Origin: Brachionus manjavacas
Lineage: Eukaryota > Rotifera > Eurotatoria > Ploima > Brachionidae
Direction of reading: 5' to 3'
Length of the DNA: 64,000 bases
Assembly (NCBI GenBank): GCA_019054805.1
Contig: JAHQIY010000006.1
Span: forward strand, 1,674,001-1,738,000
Shown here: positions 1-12,600 of the stretch, piece after piece
How positions within the stretch are numbered: the stretch's first letter is position 1
How the letters are laid out: every line of letters starts with the position of its first letter
The notes under the pieces: model-generated
Databases searched by the model: none
Seen by the model: the letters and a program-made list of their open reading frames with translations, nothing else
What the model was told of the DNA's origin: nothing
Program-made: the position numbers and the translations under genes

Positions 1-199
1 AGATTAAGATTAAAAATAAATAAATAAAGTAGAATAAAATAATAAAAAATGTAAAAATGAGCTATTATAAAATATAGGAAAAATTAAAAAGATGAATTGT
101 AAAAAGTAATGACAGGTGTTACATGTTTAAGTATTTACAGCTTCTGAAAAAAACAGAGGATAGTTATTACACGATAAAGTGGGATATGCGATATATCTT
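1..199. other. AT-rich flank, no gene seen
   Basis: This stretch is A-rich sequence with no open frame longer than a few dozen codons and no recognisable domain. A short (TAG)n run near 198-216 is the 3' tail of the retrotransposon that follows, read on the minus strand as (CTA)n. Confidence 0.5.
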
Positions 200-3095
200 A
201 GTAGTAGTAGTAGTAGTTCTTGCTGCGACACCTAACATGTAGATTGTCTAAGCCCTTCACCGCCAAATGGCCGTGTAGAGCTGTAGCAGCCGATTCCATT
301 GAACTTATCTAAAGCCATTTTAAAATTAGCGGTTAACTTGGATTTCACCACTTTTTCTGGCAACCTATTCCAATGCGGAACTACTCTGTTTGAGAAAAAT
401 ACATGTCTGGCATTTACTTCAGCCGCAAAATCGTTTCTAATTTTAGCTGGGAAACTTTCTCTCTGGACTCTGATGCTATTTTCTCTTAACGCCCCGGCTG
501 GTCCCTTGTTTTCTGATTTATTCACTAGATTCTTGACCAAGCTTACCTTTTCTATTCCATTCACTAGTTTGTACATTTCAATCAAGTCCCCTCTCACTCT
601 TCTTTCACTCAGCTTTGTCAGTCCTAATTTTGTCAGCCTCTTTTCATACGGCATGTTTCTTACAGACAAAGGTATTTTTGTTGCCCTCTATTGCACCTTT
701 TCCAACGCATTCACGTCCATTTTCATACTTGGATTCCAAACCTGCACTACATAATCTAGGTGGGGTCTCACCATGGATATATACAATCTTACCCACAGTC
801 TTTCCTCTCTACTTGTAAACGTTCGCTTTAGCATTCCAAGTACCCTACTCTCTTTCGCACAAGCACTTTTCACTTGGCTGATCCACTTTAAATCTGATGA
901 AACCATCACTCCAAGATCCCTTTCACAATCTGTGGTCGCTAGTATAACATTCCTGTTGCTTTTTTTGTGTATATTTATGCCTTTCATTTAGTCTGCCGAA
1001 ATGCATTACTTTACATTTGTTAGCACAAAGTCCCATACGCCAAACCTCTATCCATTGACATACTGCATCCAGATCTTTCTGTAACATCGCTCTCTCATTA
1101 ACATTATTAACTATACCGAGTATTTTTGAGTCATCTGCTTACAATTCCATTCTATTTAAAACGCAGTCAGTTAGGTCATATGAAGAAGTCGTTGATGCGG
1201 TACCGTATCAAAAGCCTTTGAGAAGTCTAATAGTATTTCATCCACACTGTTACCTTTGGCCAACTCAGTCGTGATCATATCAAGCGTTTCAAGTAGATTC
1301 GTTACACAACCTTTCTTTGGAACAAATCCATTTTGACTTCCAATTATTAGATTATTCTCTTGAAGTTAAAACATTATTCGGCCCTGACAATACCTTCCAG
1401 AACTTTACAAGCGACAGACGTCAGTGATACGGGTCGATAATTAGCTGGCTCTAATTTACTTCCTTTTTTGTAGATCGGAGACACGTTTGCTCTTTTCCAC
1501 TCTTTTGGGATTTTTCCTGTCTCTAATGATTTTTCGAAAATTTTCTTCAATGGAACTGACATCGTTTTGGCGCAGTTTTTCAGTATCAGTGGATGTTCTT
1601 GGTCTGTGCCCATCGATTTGTTGCCATTTAATTTCTCTAGTCTCCGTTCAATCAGATCCTCGTTTAGCTCCTGCATGACATTCTTAATATCGAAAGTAGA
1701 GGAAGTACGTAATATATTTCCTTATACATAATAATATTTACTTATTTCAAATGAACTTTTATTACATGCTTTCATCTTATACCAAGCTCGATGCTTTAGT
1801 TTTATCACTCTATTAACCTCGTTGTTCATCCATTTTACGCTCTTTCGCAAATTCTCTCTTTTATCGGATACGTTTTTCTCATAGAGTCGCAGATACTCAT
1901 TCAGAAAACTTGCATAACATTCATTAACATGCCGTCCAACAAATTCTTTTTTCCAGTCCACTGACCCCATACCAGTGTTGATTTAATGAAAGTCAGCTTT
2001 TCTTACGTTTTTTCTCTTTTTTTTCGTAAATCCTGTGCTCACATCTTTCATTGCAAATTTCCACTCTATTAACACATGAGCCTTCTCGGCTTCACCTAGT
2101 GGTGGCAAAGTCCTCACTTCCAGAACTCTTTCAGGCTCACTCGTTAACAGTTGATCAAGTACACTTGAATTTCCATTTTTTCCATATATAAATGTTGGAA
2201 AATCCACACACTGAATCATATACGATTCATCTAAGCCTTCCAAGAACCGCATCTCATTTTCTCCACTGGCATTTCCGCCATCAAATGTCCAGCTGATTTC
2301 TGGAAAATTGAAATCTCCACAGGCTACCACCGCATTATATATTTTATTCTCAATCATTTTCCTTGTCTCTTTTAATGAATCATTCACACACACAGTGAAA
2401 AAACAATTACTTTTAGGTGGTCTGTACATGCATCCCACCAACAAACTTTCAGCACCACTTCTCACGCCACACCATATCTGTTCAACACCATCTGCACATA
2501 GAACTCTACAGGTCACTGCCATCGAACACAGATCATCTCTCACATATATACAAACTCCACCGCCACGTCCCGTTCTGTCTCTTCGGTATAAAGTATATCC
2601 AGATATACACGGTATCGAGTACTCGGAAGTCTTAGATACACATACAATATATTGACGTTTGTTTAATTCTTCGGAGCTCATTTCCTCGTATGACCCATCG
2701 GTAATGCCTCCCTTCATTCTTACTCTTTTCCTCCTTGTTGAGCACTTCCCTTATTTCTCTCAGCTGCTTCTCTTACCTTCTCTCGCACTCTGTTCGGTCA
2801 GGACAAATATACACTTCGGCATGACCATCAGTTTTTCTCAACTTTTTGGCTTCAGCCAAGACACCATTTCTATCGACGCACTTTTTGAGACGGATAAAAA
2901 TCGGAGGAACACTTTTCGAATTCGTTTGTCTGAATCTCTGCACATGATCGATGTTATTTGTGTTCACACCTATAACTTGGAAAAGATTTCTGACTTGTTC
3001 AACAACATCTATGTTTGACTCTTGCTTTAAACCAAACACGATTAGACTTTCCTTTTTACTTGATTGAAAAATTGAAAAATAAATTATCAAAAATT
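200..3095 (-). mobile_element. CR1-like non-LTR retrotransposon, internally deleted and frameshifted
   Basis: Read on the minus strand the parts come in LINE order. An ORF1-type end at 2773-3072 has a core like 'LIVFGLKQES...AEVYICPDRT' of CR1/L2 ORF1 proteins. An endonuclease at 1983-2717 shows GYTLYRRDRTGRGGGVCIYV, YRPP and GDFNFPEISW. The linker is at 1722-1970. The RT start at 1374-1676 shows NYRPVSLTSVACKVLEGIV. A piece with DFSKAFDTVPHQ lies near 1190-1250, then ADDSKIL near 1115-1140, and the post-RT C terminus at 688-987 and 232-669. The RT palm between DTVPHQ and ADD is deleted, and several stops and frameshifts break the frame, so the copy is dead. The 3' end finishes in a short (CTA)n tail at about 198-216. 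The assignment to CR1/L2 rather than another Jockey-superfamily clade is inference. Confidence 0.85.
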
Positions 3096-3132
3096 ATGGG
3101 GGAAAACTTTATTGACACTGGGTCAACCTTAC

Positions 3133-3310
3133 AAAGGACTCCCAAAATACCAGACAGCAGACTGTATCTGTGATATCCGAGGCGTCCAAAACCACAAACT
3201 AACTCTTCTAATGACGGCTGAACATAATCGAATTCATCATCGCTTATTTGTTCTAATTCGTTGTTCATTTCAGGTGAATAATTAATAAAATTAAATTCAT
3301 TAAAACTCAT
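3133..3310 (-). CDS. Candidate first exon, possible MFS (SV2/SLC22-like) transporter
   Basis: The minus strand opens with ATG at 3310 and reads 59 codons to a good 5' splice site (GTAAGG) just after 3133. The first half is acidic and polar (NNELEQISDDEFDY). It is followed by SLEELVCGFGRLGYHRYSLL and a hydrophobic GILGVL. That pattern (helix, G-x-G-R, aromatic or basic residues, first membrane helix) is the usual start of SV2/SVOP- and SLC22-type major facilitator transporters. The next exon would have to lie left of the window, because the presumed intron contains the CR1-like element at 200-3095. No other transporter exon was found, so this could be an orphaned exon or a chance frame. Family assignment is tentative. 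Confidence 0.33.
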
Positions 3311-4437
3311 TTTTTTAAATTGATTTTTAAAAAATCATTGATATATAAAGCAAGTTTTTTTTCTGATAAATTCGTTAATTTGAAAACAATCCTTCAATTA
3401 TCAAAAGCAAATTAAGGATGAAAAGTAAAGCGCTTTTTTAGGATTCTAAAAAAGGGATAAGCAATTTATTAATTGAAAACTAATTTAATAAAATTTGCTT
3501 GGATCAAAAATGACCCATTTTCGTCAACAACGTAGTGCTTGGTCACTTTTGACCCAGAAGTATTTTACCATTTTTAAAAAGACAGGGATAGAACTTATTT
3601 GGACATGATAAATTGATTTTTCAACAAAATGGGCTAAAACCACATTTTGCAATATAATGCCAGAAATATTGTGAAAATGATTTGCACAAATTGTTATTGG
3701 AATGCAGTAGTCACAAGGATAAATGGCTCGAAATACACAAATTTGATAAAAAAGCAAAGGATAATTAGTCAAAAGAAGAAATAAAGAGAGAAGTTGATAG
3801 TTTCACGACAAGGGTAACAAAAGTAGAAAAAGTCAATGGAAAGAACTTTCTTTAATCTTTAAAATAAATAATTAAATCATAAAATTATAATTTAATTCTT
3901 CATAATTATTTAATTAATAAATTTTGATAACCAGACCTTAGATTACGTTTGAACTCAATAGATTTTTTAAGCTTCTTGACTTATATTCGATATTTTTTTA
4001 TAAAATAATAATAGGTTGAGGGTCTTGGGAGTTTTTTAAGACGTATTTTTTGCCTTATTTTGATTACTGCTCCACTCTCTTGTTCTATTTTTCAAAAGAG
4101 GTAATTATTAAACTAAGTAAAAGTTATTATTTTTAGATTTTTAAATTATTTAGGTTTAAATTTGAAGTTAACAACTTTAATTAAATTAACAATTTATATG
4201 CATCTCAGTATACAATACTGGACAGAATGCGATCTTTGGCTTAAAAAAATCTTTTTTTTTCATAATTCATCCGAAGATTTAAGATTGAAATTGGAAAAAA
4301 TGAATAAAGAATCTGAAAAATACTGTAAGGAATAGTGAGAAACTGATTGAACCAGTATCAAAAACAGCAAATGATGAAAAAAAAATTGAATTTTATTAAA
4401 CAAGACTGATGAATAGCTTTGTAATCAAGAGATCAAT
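3311..4437. other. AT-rich intergenic sequence
   Basis: No supported gene is present. Two short facing motifs, GGATCAAAAATGACCC at 3501-3516 and GGTCACTTTTGACCC at 3541-3555, recall the GGGTCA-type tips of piggyBac-like elements, but no transposase was found beside them. The open frame on the minus strand at 3524-3772 has no recognisable domain. Confidence 0.4.
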
Positions 4438-4890
4438 GTAGAAGTTTGCAACATTCAACGCAGAGCTACGAAATTTGTTTCTTCAATTAGAAACAAACCG
4501 TATGAAAGCAGATTGAAGGCTTAGAACATTCCAAATCTGGTGGAAAGAAGAAAAAGAGGTGATCTAATTCAATTATACAAGTTCATGCATGGAATAGAAA
4601 TGGTTGAAAAAAGCAACAATTTTAATGTCACCAAAATCCAAGGAAGAAGTCACTGCTTCAAATATCACAAAGAAATTTCGAGACTCCAACATAGAGATAA
4701 CTTTTTTTTCAACAAACCGCTAACATATGGAACTCACTGCCAAATCAATTAGTTGAAGCCCCCAATGTTAACAGCTTTAAAGCAGGCATTGATTGCTGGA
4801 TGAGCAGCAATCAATCACATCAGCTGTCATAGTGTGCCTTATCAGCACACTCGCTGGCCAGCCAGCTACAGTCAAAACTACTACTACTAC
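4438..4890 (+). mobile_element. 3' fragment of a CR1-like LINE
   Basis: The plus strand encodes the post-RT C-terminal region (VERRKRGDLIQLYKFMHGIE, with QRRATKFVSS-like sequence just before it, using a frameshift). It is followed by the 3' UTR motif GCTGGCCAGCCAGCTACAGT and a short (CTA)n tail ending near 4890. The same 3' end recurs at 33.9-34.5 kb and 41.2-41.8 kb. This copy is 5' truncated and contains stops. Confidence 0.8.
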
Positions 4891-6044
4891 ATTCAAGCAT
4901 TCAATATTCAATACTATCATTTATAGATTTTGTAAAAATTTCAAAAAATTTAACTTGAATATTTCAATATTTTACTTTTCAAATGATTTTTTAAACAAAT
5001 TTTTTTTTAATTTAAAAAAAAATTTAAATCAAATAAAAGAAGGATGAACTATCATAATAGAGAAAAATGAAAATAGAAAAAAAATAAGTAGAGAAGAAAA
5101 TGATCAGAAAATGTTTAGAAATAGAGAATTCTAAAAAAAGACAAAATTTAAAAAGAAAATATACTAAATGGACAATAAAAGAAGAGAGAAGAAAAGTTTT
5201 AAAAACTAACAGCAAAAACTTGTAATGAATCAATTTAATTCATTAATACTAAATCTACTTTGGCCGAACAAAGACCATCAGCCTACAAAGCCTCTATATT
5301 ATATTTCACTAAATTAAAAATTATCTAATTTATTTTCTCTATTACATTTTTTCTCTAAAAAATGTATTACCTTCAATAAAATATTGACAATTAATTTTCT
5401 TTATTTTTTTTCTCTAATATGAACATTTTCTAAAAGAAGTGTTAATCGGTCTTTCATGACAAGGGCATTGGCCTGTTGATTAACCTTGAAATTGAAATTG
5501 GTCGTCCACTGCTTCTTTCTGATAATATGATTAATATAATCAAGAATGTTAATTTTTGAAAAATGTTGAAGAGATAAAGCTCAGTTCATATAAGAAATGA
5601 AAAAATGAAGAATTAATGTTAAAATCTAAAAAAGGGACAATTTTATAAAAGTTATTCGCAAAGGAATTGTTATATTTCTTTTCGAGTCAAGTCGATTAAG
5701 TGAAAATTTTGTTCAAGTATTTTTGAAGTTTCAATGAATCTAATTAATAAAGACTGCTCACAAAAAGAATTTTTGGAGAATTTTTAAAACATTTTATGAT
5801 TTAAAATAAATTCAGAATTTATCAACTAATTCAGCATGCTTCTGTTGTCATTATTTTTTATTTTTCAGTTATCATTTATTTAAATTTAGCAATTTAAAAA
5901 ATTTGCCATTGTGTTCAAGTATTTTAAATTCAGAACTTACAATGCTAAGAAAAATAACTAACTGAACTAAAATTATAAATTAAAACAAAATTTAAATGCC
6001 ATTAAAAACATAATTAGATTTTAAAAAATTTTAAGTTTTAAATC
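4891..6044. other. Intergenic region upstream of CDK10-like gene
   Basis: Low-complexity AT-rich DNA. No coding exon, RNA gene or transposon was recognised. The promoter of the downstream kinase must lie here, but no clear TATA box or initiator can be singled out in this composition. Confidence 0.4.
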
Positions 6045-7037
6045 ATGAATAAATTAGAATCATCGATTGGAAAAGTCACAATCAAATACAAAAAATTAAA
6101 AAAAATTGGCCAGGGTGGCTTTGGAACAATTTATCTCGCAAGTGATCAGACTACAAATACCAAAGTCGCTCTAAAACAATTTAGAATAAAGCCGGCTAAG
6201 TATACATCGATCAGCTATGGTCGAGAGATCCAACACCTTTCTAGTTTAAATCACAAAAATGTCATCAAATTAATTGAGGTAATTTATGGTGAAAATTTTA
6301 TTTATTTAGTATTGGAGTTATGTGAGTATGATTTGGCAAGATTATCAAAAAAAACAAATTTTTCTATTGATAAAATAAAATTTGTACTTCACAATGTTTT
6401 TGAGGGTCTTTCCTACTTACACAGTAACTTGATTATTCACCGTGATTTGAAACCATCGAATTTATTGGTAAGCAAATTTGGTTATTTGAAAATAGCTGAC
6501 TTTGGCTTGGCAAAAAAAGTTGATAATGAGGCTCCAAATAGTCCAACAGTTGTTACTTTGTGGTACAGGGCACCGGAACTCTTGTTCGGCTCGGAAGAGC
6601 AAACTACAGCGATTGATTCTTGGTCGACTGCTTGTGTTTTTGCTGAGTTGTTACTTGGTAATCCAGTTTTTCCCGGAGAAAGTGAAATTGAACAAATTGA
6701 TTTGATTATTAAACTATTGGGAACTCCGTGCGACTCAGCTTGGCCTGATTTAAAAAATCTGAAATTTTTCAACATGTTTTCGCTCAAACAGCAGTCAGAT
6801 AATAAGTTAAAGGATTTTTTTCCTCAACTAAGTGAGACTGGACTCAGTTTGATCAATTCTTTGTTTGTGTTTAATCCTTTAGAAAGAGCCAGTGCAAAAA
6901 ATAGCCTTGAATCGAGTTATTTCATGGAGAGTCCTAAGACGTGTGATCTACAATCATGGATAAACTTTATTAGCAGCACATATCAAAGTGACAATTTTGA
7001 TTTGGATCAAGAATTAAGTTCAGAAGATGAATATTAA
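6045..7037 (+). CDS. CDK10: Cyclin-dependent kinase 10-like protein kinase
   Basis: A single-exon 330-residue Ser/Thr kinase. In order it shows the glycine loop GQGGFGTIYLA (residues about 22-32), the lysine in VALKQF (about 44), a PSTAIRE-position helix read as TSISYGREIQHL, the catalytic loop HRDLKPSNLL, DFGLA, and a T-loop ending VVTLWYRAPELL. The later segments SEIEQIDLIIKLLGTP and LESSYF are shared with CDK10 rather than CDK11 or CDK9. Known CDK10 partners with cyclin M to phosphorylate substrates such as ETS2. The protein ends in an acidic tail (QELSSEDEY). All catalytic residues are present, so it should be active. CDK11 is the nearest alternative. The start is the first in-frame ATG, 11-12 residues before the kinase core begins, as in relatives. 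No intron is visible. Confidence 0.9.
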   Translation: MNKLESSIGKVTIKYKKLKKIGQGGFGTIYLASDQTTNTKVALKQFRIKPAKYTSISYGREIQHLSSLNHKNVIKLIEVIYGENFIYLVLELCEYDLARLSKKTNFSIDKIKFVLHNVFEGLSYLHSNLIIHRDLKPSNLLVSKFGYLKIADFGLAKKVDNEAPNSPTVVTLWYRAPELLFGSEEQTTAIDSWSTACVFAELLLGNPVFPGESEIEQIDLIIKLLGTPCDSAWPDLKNLKFFNMFSLKQQSDNKLKDFFPQLSETGLSLINSLFVFNPLERASAKNSLESSYFMESPKTCDLQSWINFISSTYQSDNFDLDQELSSEDEY

Positions 7038-7280
7038 TATGAAGAGATTTTAAAAAAATTTTAAGATATTCTGATTTTTATTTAATTTTTTTCAAAGATA
7101 AATTTTAAATGTTGATTCATTTTATTCAAAATTTTAAATAAAAAAAATTAAAATAAGAAATTTTTGAAATTATTATTTTTTTAATCTATTTTTTAAATTG
7201 ATAAATAAACATCTCGCTTTTGGAAAAGGCAACTTTTTTTGTTCGCTCAGATTTTATTTTGGATTGTTTTTAATTTGATT

Positions 7281-8225
7281 AAAAAATAGAAAAATAAAAT
7301 TCATTACAAAATTGATTAATTTTTGATGACAAAATAATCCAAATTTGATTTTAAATGACAAGGAATTCAAAACTAATGAAGAAAAGGGAAAATGCTTCGG
7401 AGAATCTTCAATATTTGGTCCTAATTCTGATTTAATTGAAACTGAGAAAGATATCGAAAAACTAAAATCTAACTCTGATTTTTTTAGAAATTATGATCAG
7501 TGTAATTTTAATGATCCAATTTGCTTAAATGAATTAATTATGGCTTTAAAAAGATTGAAAAATGAAGCGGCATCGGGACCTGACCAAATACATAACTTAA
7601 TGTTAAAAAACTTACCTAGAAATTCATTAATAGAAATCATAGAACTTTTTAATATATCTCTTCGAGAAGGCAGAGTTCCGAAAGCGTGGAAAACTTCGAA
7701 CATTACTATGATTCAAAAAAAGACTTGTACTTTACAAGATCCTTTAAATAATAGACTAATTAGTATAACGAGTTGTTTAGGAAAGTTACTAGAACGAATT
7801 GTATATTTAAGATTATACAATTTTTTGGAACAAAATTCAATCCTTATCCAGGAGCAATCTGAATTTAGAAAACACCGGTGAGCATCAGATAATCTTTTCT
7901 TTTTAATTCAAAAAATTGTGGAATCATTAAATAGAAAAAAAAGAGTTTGTTTCCTGTTTTTTGATATTTCCAAAGCCTTTGATAGGATTTGGCATGAAGG
8001 TTTACTTTTTAAATTGATTAACATTAATCCACCTCATTACTTGTCTAACTGGACTAGATCCTTTTTAGACTCTAAGAGATTTAAGGTAAATGTGAATGAC
8101 CATCTGAGCGAAGAATAACAAATACCTGCAGGTGTTCCTCAAAGCTCAGTAATTAGTCCTCTTCTATTTAGTACATATTATTAATGACATCTCCAAAAGA
8201 AACAAAACAAATAATGAAAACTCTC
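7281..8225 (+). mobile_element. Jockey-like non-LTR reverse transcriptase fragment
   Basis: The plus strand carries the endonuclease-RT linker and RT N terminus at 7345-7881 (LKNEAASGPDQIHNLMLKNL, then PKAWKTSNITMIQKK and LGKLLERIVYLRLYNFLEQN). After a stop it resumes at 7918-8118 with CFLFFDISKAFDRIWHEGLL. Near 8125-8190 it shows an AGVPQ-like motif followed by SVISPLL. It breaks up before the FADD motif. Stops (for example near 7879 and 8116) and frameshifts make it a pseudogene. The same family is seen at 19.0-20.1, 36.4-36.8, 39.7-40.7 and 56.9-57.9 kb. Confidence 0.85.
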
Positions 8226-8374
8226 TGTAAAATCATCTTCAATGTAGAATCATCTTCTTTTTCGACCAAAGATGAATCTTCGAAATATATTATCAAAAAA
8301 TTTAAACAATTTAAAAAAAAATGATACATTTCGGACGCCGGGATTTTCTTTTAAACAGTTTAATTTAAAATAAA

Positions 8375-8690
8375 TAAATAATCTATTAATGAACTTTTAA
8401 ACACAAGTTCTCCTGGTTATATAGGTATTCATACCAAGGTTCTTAAAGCCATGCCGGAATTTTTGCACCGATTCTCCAAAAAATATTTAATTTTTGCTTG
8501 GAATTGAAAAAAAATTCCAGAAGATTGAAAAAAAGTTACTGTTACCCCGCTTTACAAAAATAAAGGAGATAAGTCTAAATTAGATAATTATAGGGCTATC
8601 TCGGTCCTTTCACTTATAGCAAAAATGTTTGAAAAGCTTTTAGCTTAACAGATTTTAGATTATTTTGAATCTAATGAAATTTTTTTAAAG
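8375..8690 (+). mobile_element. Second, different RT relic (non-LTR)
   Basis: In shifting frames the plus strand reads SSPGYIGIHTKVLKAMPEFL, then VTVTPLYKNKGDKSKLDNYR followed by AISVLSLIAKMFEKLL. This is the RT N-terminal region (YRxIS motif) of a non-LTR element different from the copy just upstream. It is broken by stops and truncated on both sides. Confidence 0.7.
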
Positions 8691-8815
8691 GACAACAAGT
8701 ATCCAAATTTTTTATCTTTGATACTTTTTTTGATGTAAAAATCTTGAAACGAAAATAAAATTAAGAAATTAACTAAAATTCATGTAAAACCTATTATTTC
8801 TTATTTAAATTTATC

Positions 8816-9035
8816 TACCGTATACCCTTGCAAATAAGTAAGTACCCCCCTAAGACCCTCTTTTAAAAGGTAATCAAAAGTGGCTTAGTTCCATCTATGT
8901 TGCTTTCTTATAAGCATGCTTAGATCTTTATAAAATATTTAATTTGAAGAAAATTTTATCATCTAAATTCTAAAGGCCTAAATTCTTCAAAAAATACACG
9001 ATTTTTGGGGCACTTATTTACAAGGGTAAACGGTA
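8816..9035. repeat. 220-bp inverted-repeat MITE
   Basis: The left end TACCGTATACCCTTGCAAAT is matched, inverted, by the right end whose complement reads TACCGTTTACCCTTGTAAAT. The match continues through AAGT. The flanking TA on both sides could be a TA target duplication as in Tc1/mariner-type elements. No coding content. Confidence 0.65.
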
Positions 9036-9619
9036 TTTTAATTTTATTATTTTATTTATTTTATTTTTTCTGAAGGAACATTAGCTCCAGGAGGATAATA
9101 AGTTTTAAATATTAACTATAAGTTACTAAAATGTTTAGTTCCGTTAGTATTTGAAAAAATTAGTGTTTTCTTCATTATCATTTCAGTTAATCTGTTGTCA
9201 ATTAAAAAGTAAAAGTTTTTTTATTCTAAATTAATTTTTTAATCCTATTTTATAAAATTTAGATACTTTGTTTTAGATTAGTTTTCATTTTTTAAGAAAA
9301 TGTGTCAATAATTTAAAACATTGTATTTAATAATTTTTAATAATTTTAGCATCCCAATTAACTTCAAACAGTCAATTCGATTTTATAATTAAATTTTTAT
9401 TTAAAAAAAAATGTATTTTACTTTTAGATGTTCAATTAAATAGGAAAAAATTGATTTGACTTAAATTTGTGAATGCATCAAATTTAAACTAAAATTTAAA
9501 AAAATAATTTTCTCTTCAAAAATTTAATTGCCATAGCAACACAGAACAAAAAAATATTTTAAACTAAAAATGAATAGAAAAACAATCTGAAGTAATATTT
9601 TAAGTATATTTAGCCAAAA
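9036..9619. other. Upstream region of CCDC40
   Basis: AT-rich DNA. At about 9068-9095 is TTCTGAAGGAACATTAGCTC, a copy of the LINE 3'-end hairpin motif seen again at 45.8, 57.1 and 58.6 kb. Nothing else is recognisable. The promoter of CCDC40 should lie in the right-hand part. Confidence 0.4.
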
Positions 9620-12600
9620 ATGGATAATTCAGATCCAGCGCCTACCACTGGTAGCGAACAACCTAATCCTGATTTGTCACAAGTTGTGGAAAACCTTACT
9701 GTCCAAGCATTGAGAGAAGTAATTAAAATTAAAATTAAAATTTATTTAAATAAATTTAAAAAAAAAGTATGATGACGGACCATTAACACCTCAACAGCCC
9801 CAATCGGCTGACAATGACTTGGCAGGCGAGGAGAACAACCTGGTCGTGCTTGATCCTGACCATCCGTTGATGAGTCGTTTCCAAAAAGCTCTCAAAGATC
9901 AGCTGTCGAAGCGTGAGCAGAAATTGACCTTGGAAACGCGTGAAACCAAATACCAGCTGGAAAAGGCTCGAAAGGAGCGGGAGGATCTCGGCGTAGAGCT
10001 CTACGGACTACAACAGGAGCTGGCCAAAAACCAGATGCTTTTGGAAAAAGAGCATGACAACTACAACGACACAAACCAGAATAGAAAACTTGTCGAGAGC
10101 GACTTGGATCAAATGCGCAATCTATACCGCAACCATCAAAAGCAACTAGATGAAGAGCTTCAAAAATTTCGTGATCTACAACAAGAAAGAGACAACCTTA
10201 AGCTCAGGATATTCTACATGAGCAATGCCAAAGATGATATCCGAAGCGACATTGCGGTGATAAGACGAGCTACCGAGAAGGCCGAAACCGACAAGAGCAA
10301 ATTCGAAGTAGAGAAACAACGCCAGGACATGCTGGTCAGTCGGATGGAAGAAAAAGAGGTCAAGCTTAAAGAGGACATTTCTATTTATGACTGGCAACTG
10401 CAAAATCAATTGAAGGAAAGCAAGGCGCTAAAAAGCGCGCTCATCGAGGCCAGAATGGAAACCGAAGCAATAGAAAAGGAAAAAAATCAATTGATGCAAA
10501 ATTGGTCGAGTTGTTTGATTGGCATGAAGCGTAGAGACGAAGCAAACTCACAGATGAACGCTGCTATAAAGTATTTTTTATTTAAAATAAAAAAAAAATT
10601 GGGCATAATGGTCTTAAATTAATATTTTTCGGCTCCAGAATTATTTTCAAAAAAAGGACATCGAAATCAATTTAAGTTGGCACCAAAATTAAAATTTTTA
10701 ATATTTTAAATACTTATTATCAAGGTCTTATAGTTTTTAATTGTTTGGTTTCAAGTTGGTATACTTTTACCAAGTTCTAGGCAAAATAACACGCCTGGTT
10801 CCTATTTGATCCCAGTGTACTCGACCTTAATTTATTTTTTTGAAAAAAATTTTGAATTTAATTTTTCTCAAAGAATTTAGCTACCCAATGAGTTAGATTT
10901 CACAATTTTCTGATTATTCGTTCAAATGATATAGTCTAAAAAATTGTCAAATTTTCATTTTATTTTTCAAGTCGTCTTTTGAAATGCAGTAAAAATCGAT
11001 TTTTGATTAATAAATGTTAATATAAATAATTAATAATAATAACAATAAAATAAGTTACAGCAAGCTAGCAAGCTAGACTTGCCAAAATGGGAAACAGTAG
11101 GATCCCATCTATGGCAATTGTAGTGTACACTTAATCAGTAAAATTCATTATGTCAGTATATTAGTTAAAATGATAATATAATTAATTAAAAGATGTAAAT
11201 AATGTTTGAAGAGAAAGAACAGTGTCGTGGAGAACTGGTTGGCTTTTGGTAATTTGGTTCGATGTTGAGAGGTATGGGAAATGCTCCAGTTGGCTAGAGT
11301 GATAGCATGTTCTGTGTTAAAAGCACAGTCACTTCCACAGTTTCTTCTAATTGATTCAAATCAAAATTTATAATAATATAGATATATATAAGACAAATAA
11401 GATTCATAAGTATTCATTCTATCTGTTAATATAAAAACAACAATCATGCACAGGACAGGTATTTTTAGATTTTAAAAATTAAAAATAAGAAAATTGTTTC
11501 TGCACAAAGAACAATCTTTTCAACACAAAAAAAATCTGTTTAGCACAAAGACCCCTCTTCTCAGCACAAAAAATCTAATAAGTCTAAAAAAGCTTTTTAG
11601 CACAAAAATTTTGTGTTTAAACCATAATTTTATTTAAATAAAAAAAATGCAAAATATTTATTTAATTTTTAAATGAAGTCAAATTAATGCCCGGAATGCC
11701 AACTTTTAGCCAATTTGTTCCTTCCTCTTTTCGGCTTGTTAGCAAACTCATCATTATCAAGCAATTCTTTTAATGCCATTAAATGAGAACAATAGGCATA
11801 TTTCACAAAGTATTTGTAACTACATGTATTTTCTTTTGTATTCAAGGTGTAAAAACCATTAAAGATATAACTTCTTTTTCCCATAAGTTTGAAATTATCC
11901 CAGTATTCCATACTTTTGGCTATTCTTGTCGCGTTACTTGTTGGTTTAGGCATAATTTCAAATTTCTCTAGCTTAAGTGAATAATATCTAAAAAAAAAAA
12001 AAAAATATCTAACGAAAATTTTTTAATTTCCAATACAAAAAATTCATGCAAAATAAAATTATTGTTTAAACACCAAATTTTTTGTGCTAAAAAGCTTTTT
12101 TAGATGATTTAAACTTTTGTGGTGATCAGATTTTTTTTGCGCTAAAAAGATTTTTGTTTGTGCGGAAAAGGGAGACCCATTAAAAATGCACAATTTAGTA
12201 AAATTCAAAACATTTTAAAAATTAGCTACTTAAATTAGAACATTGGACATTTGATTTTCAAATTTTATTATTAAAAAAATAGTAGCATTAAATCATCTAG
12301 GACAATATTCAGCTTTTGCTATCGTTCTAGCTAATCTTTTAAAGCTCTCCATTGTATTAAATAATTATATATTTGAGATTAATTATAAAATAGCCATCAG
12401 TATCAAATGTTTAAAATAAATAAGAATAATCAGGAACATACCGACTAATAATAACTGTTTGTAATTAGGCTTTATAAAGTTAAGAACAGAACAAAATGGA
12501 AAAAAAATCATGAAGCTAATGATCACTTCAATATATCTTATCTTTAAATATTAGAATTTTTTCAAAAGTATTTAATTAAAATAAATTACAGCGGAACAAA

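Noticed and set aside
299-991. Plus-strand open frames of 67-151 codons over the first LINE
   Set aside because: They are shadows of the minus-strand RT C-terminal coding sequence, which has clear family motifs.
6482-6787. Minus-strand 101-codon frame inside CDK10
   Set aside because: Antisense shadow of a conserved kinase with intact catalytic motifs.
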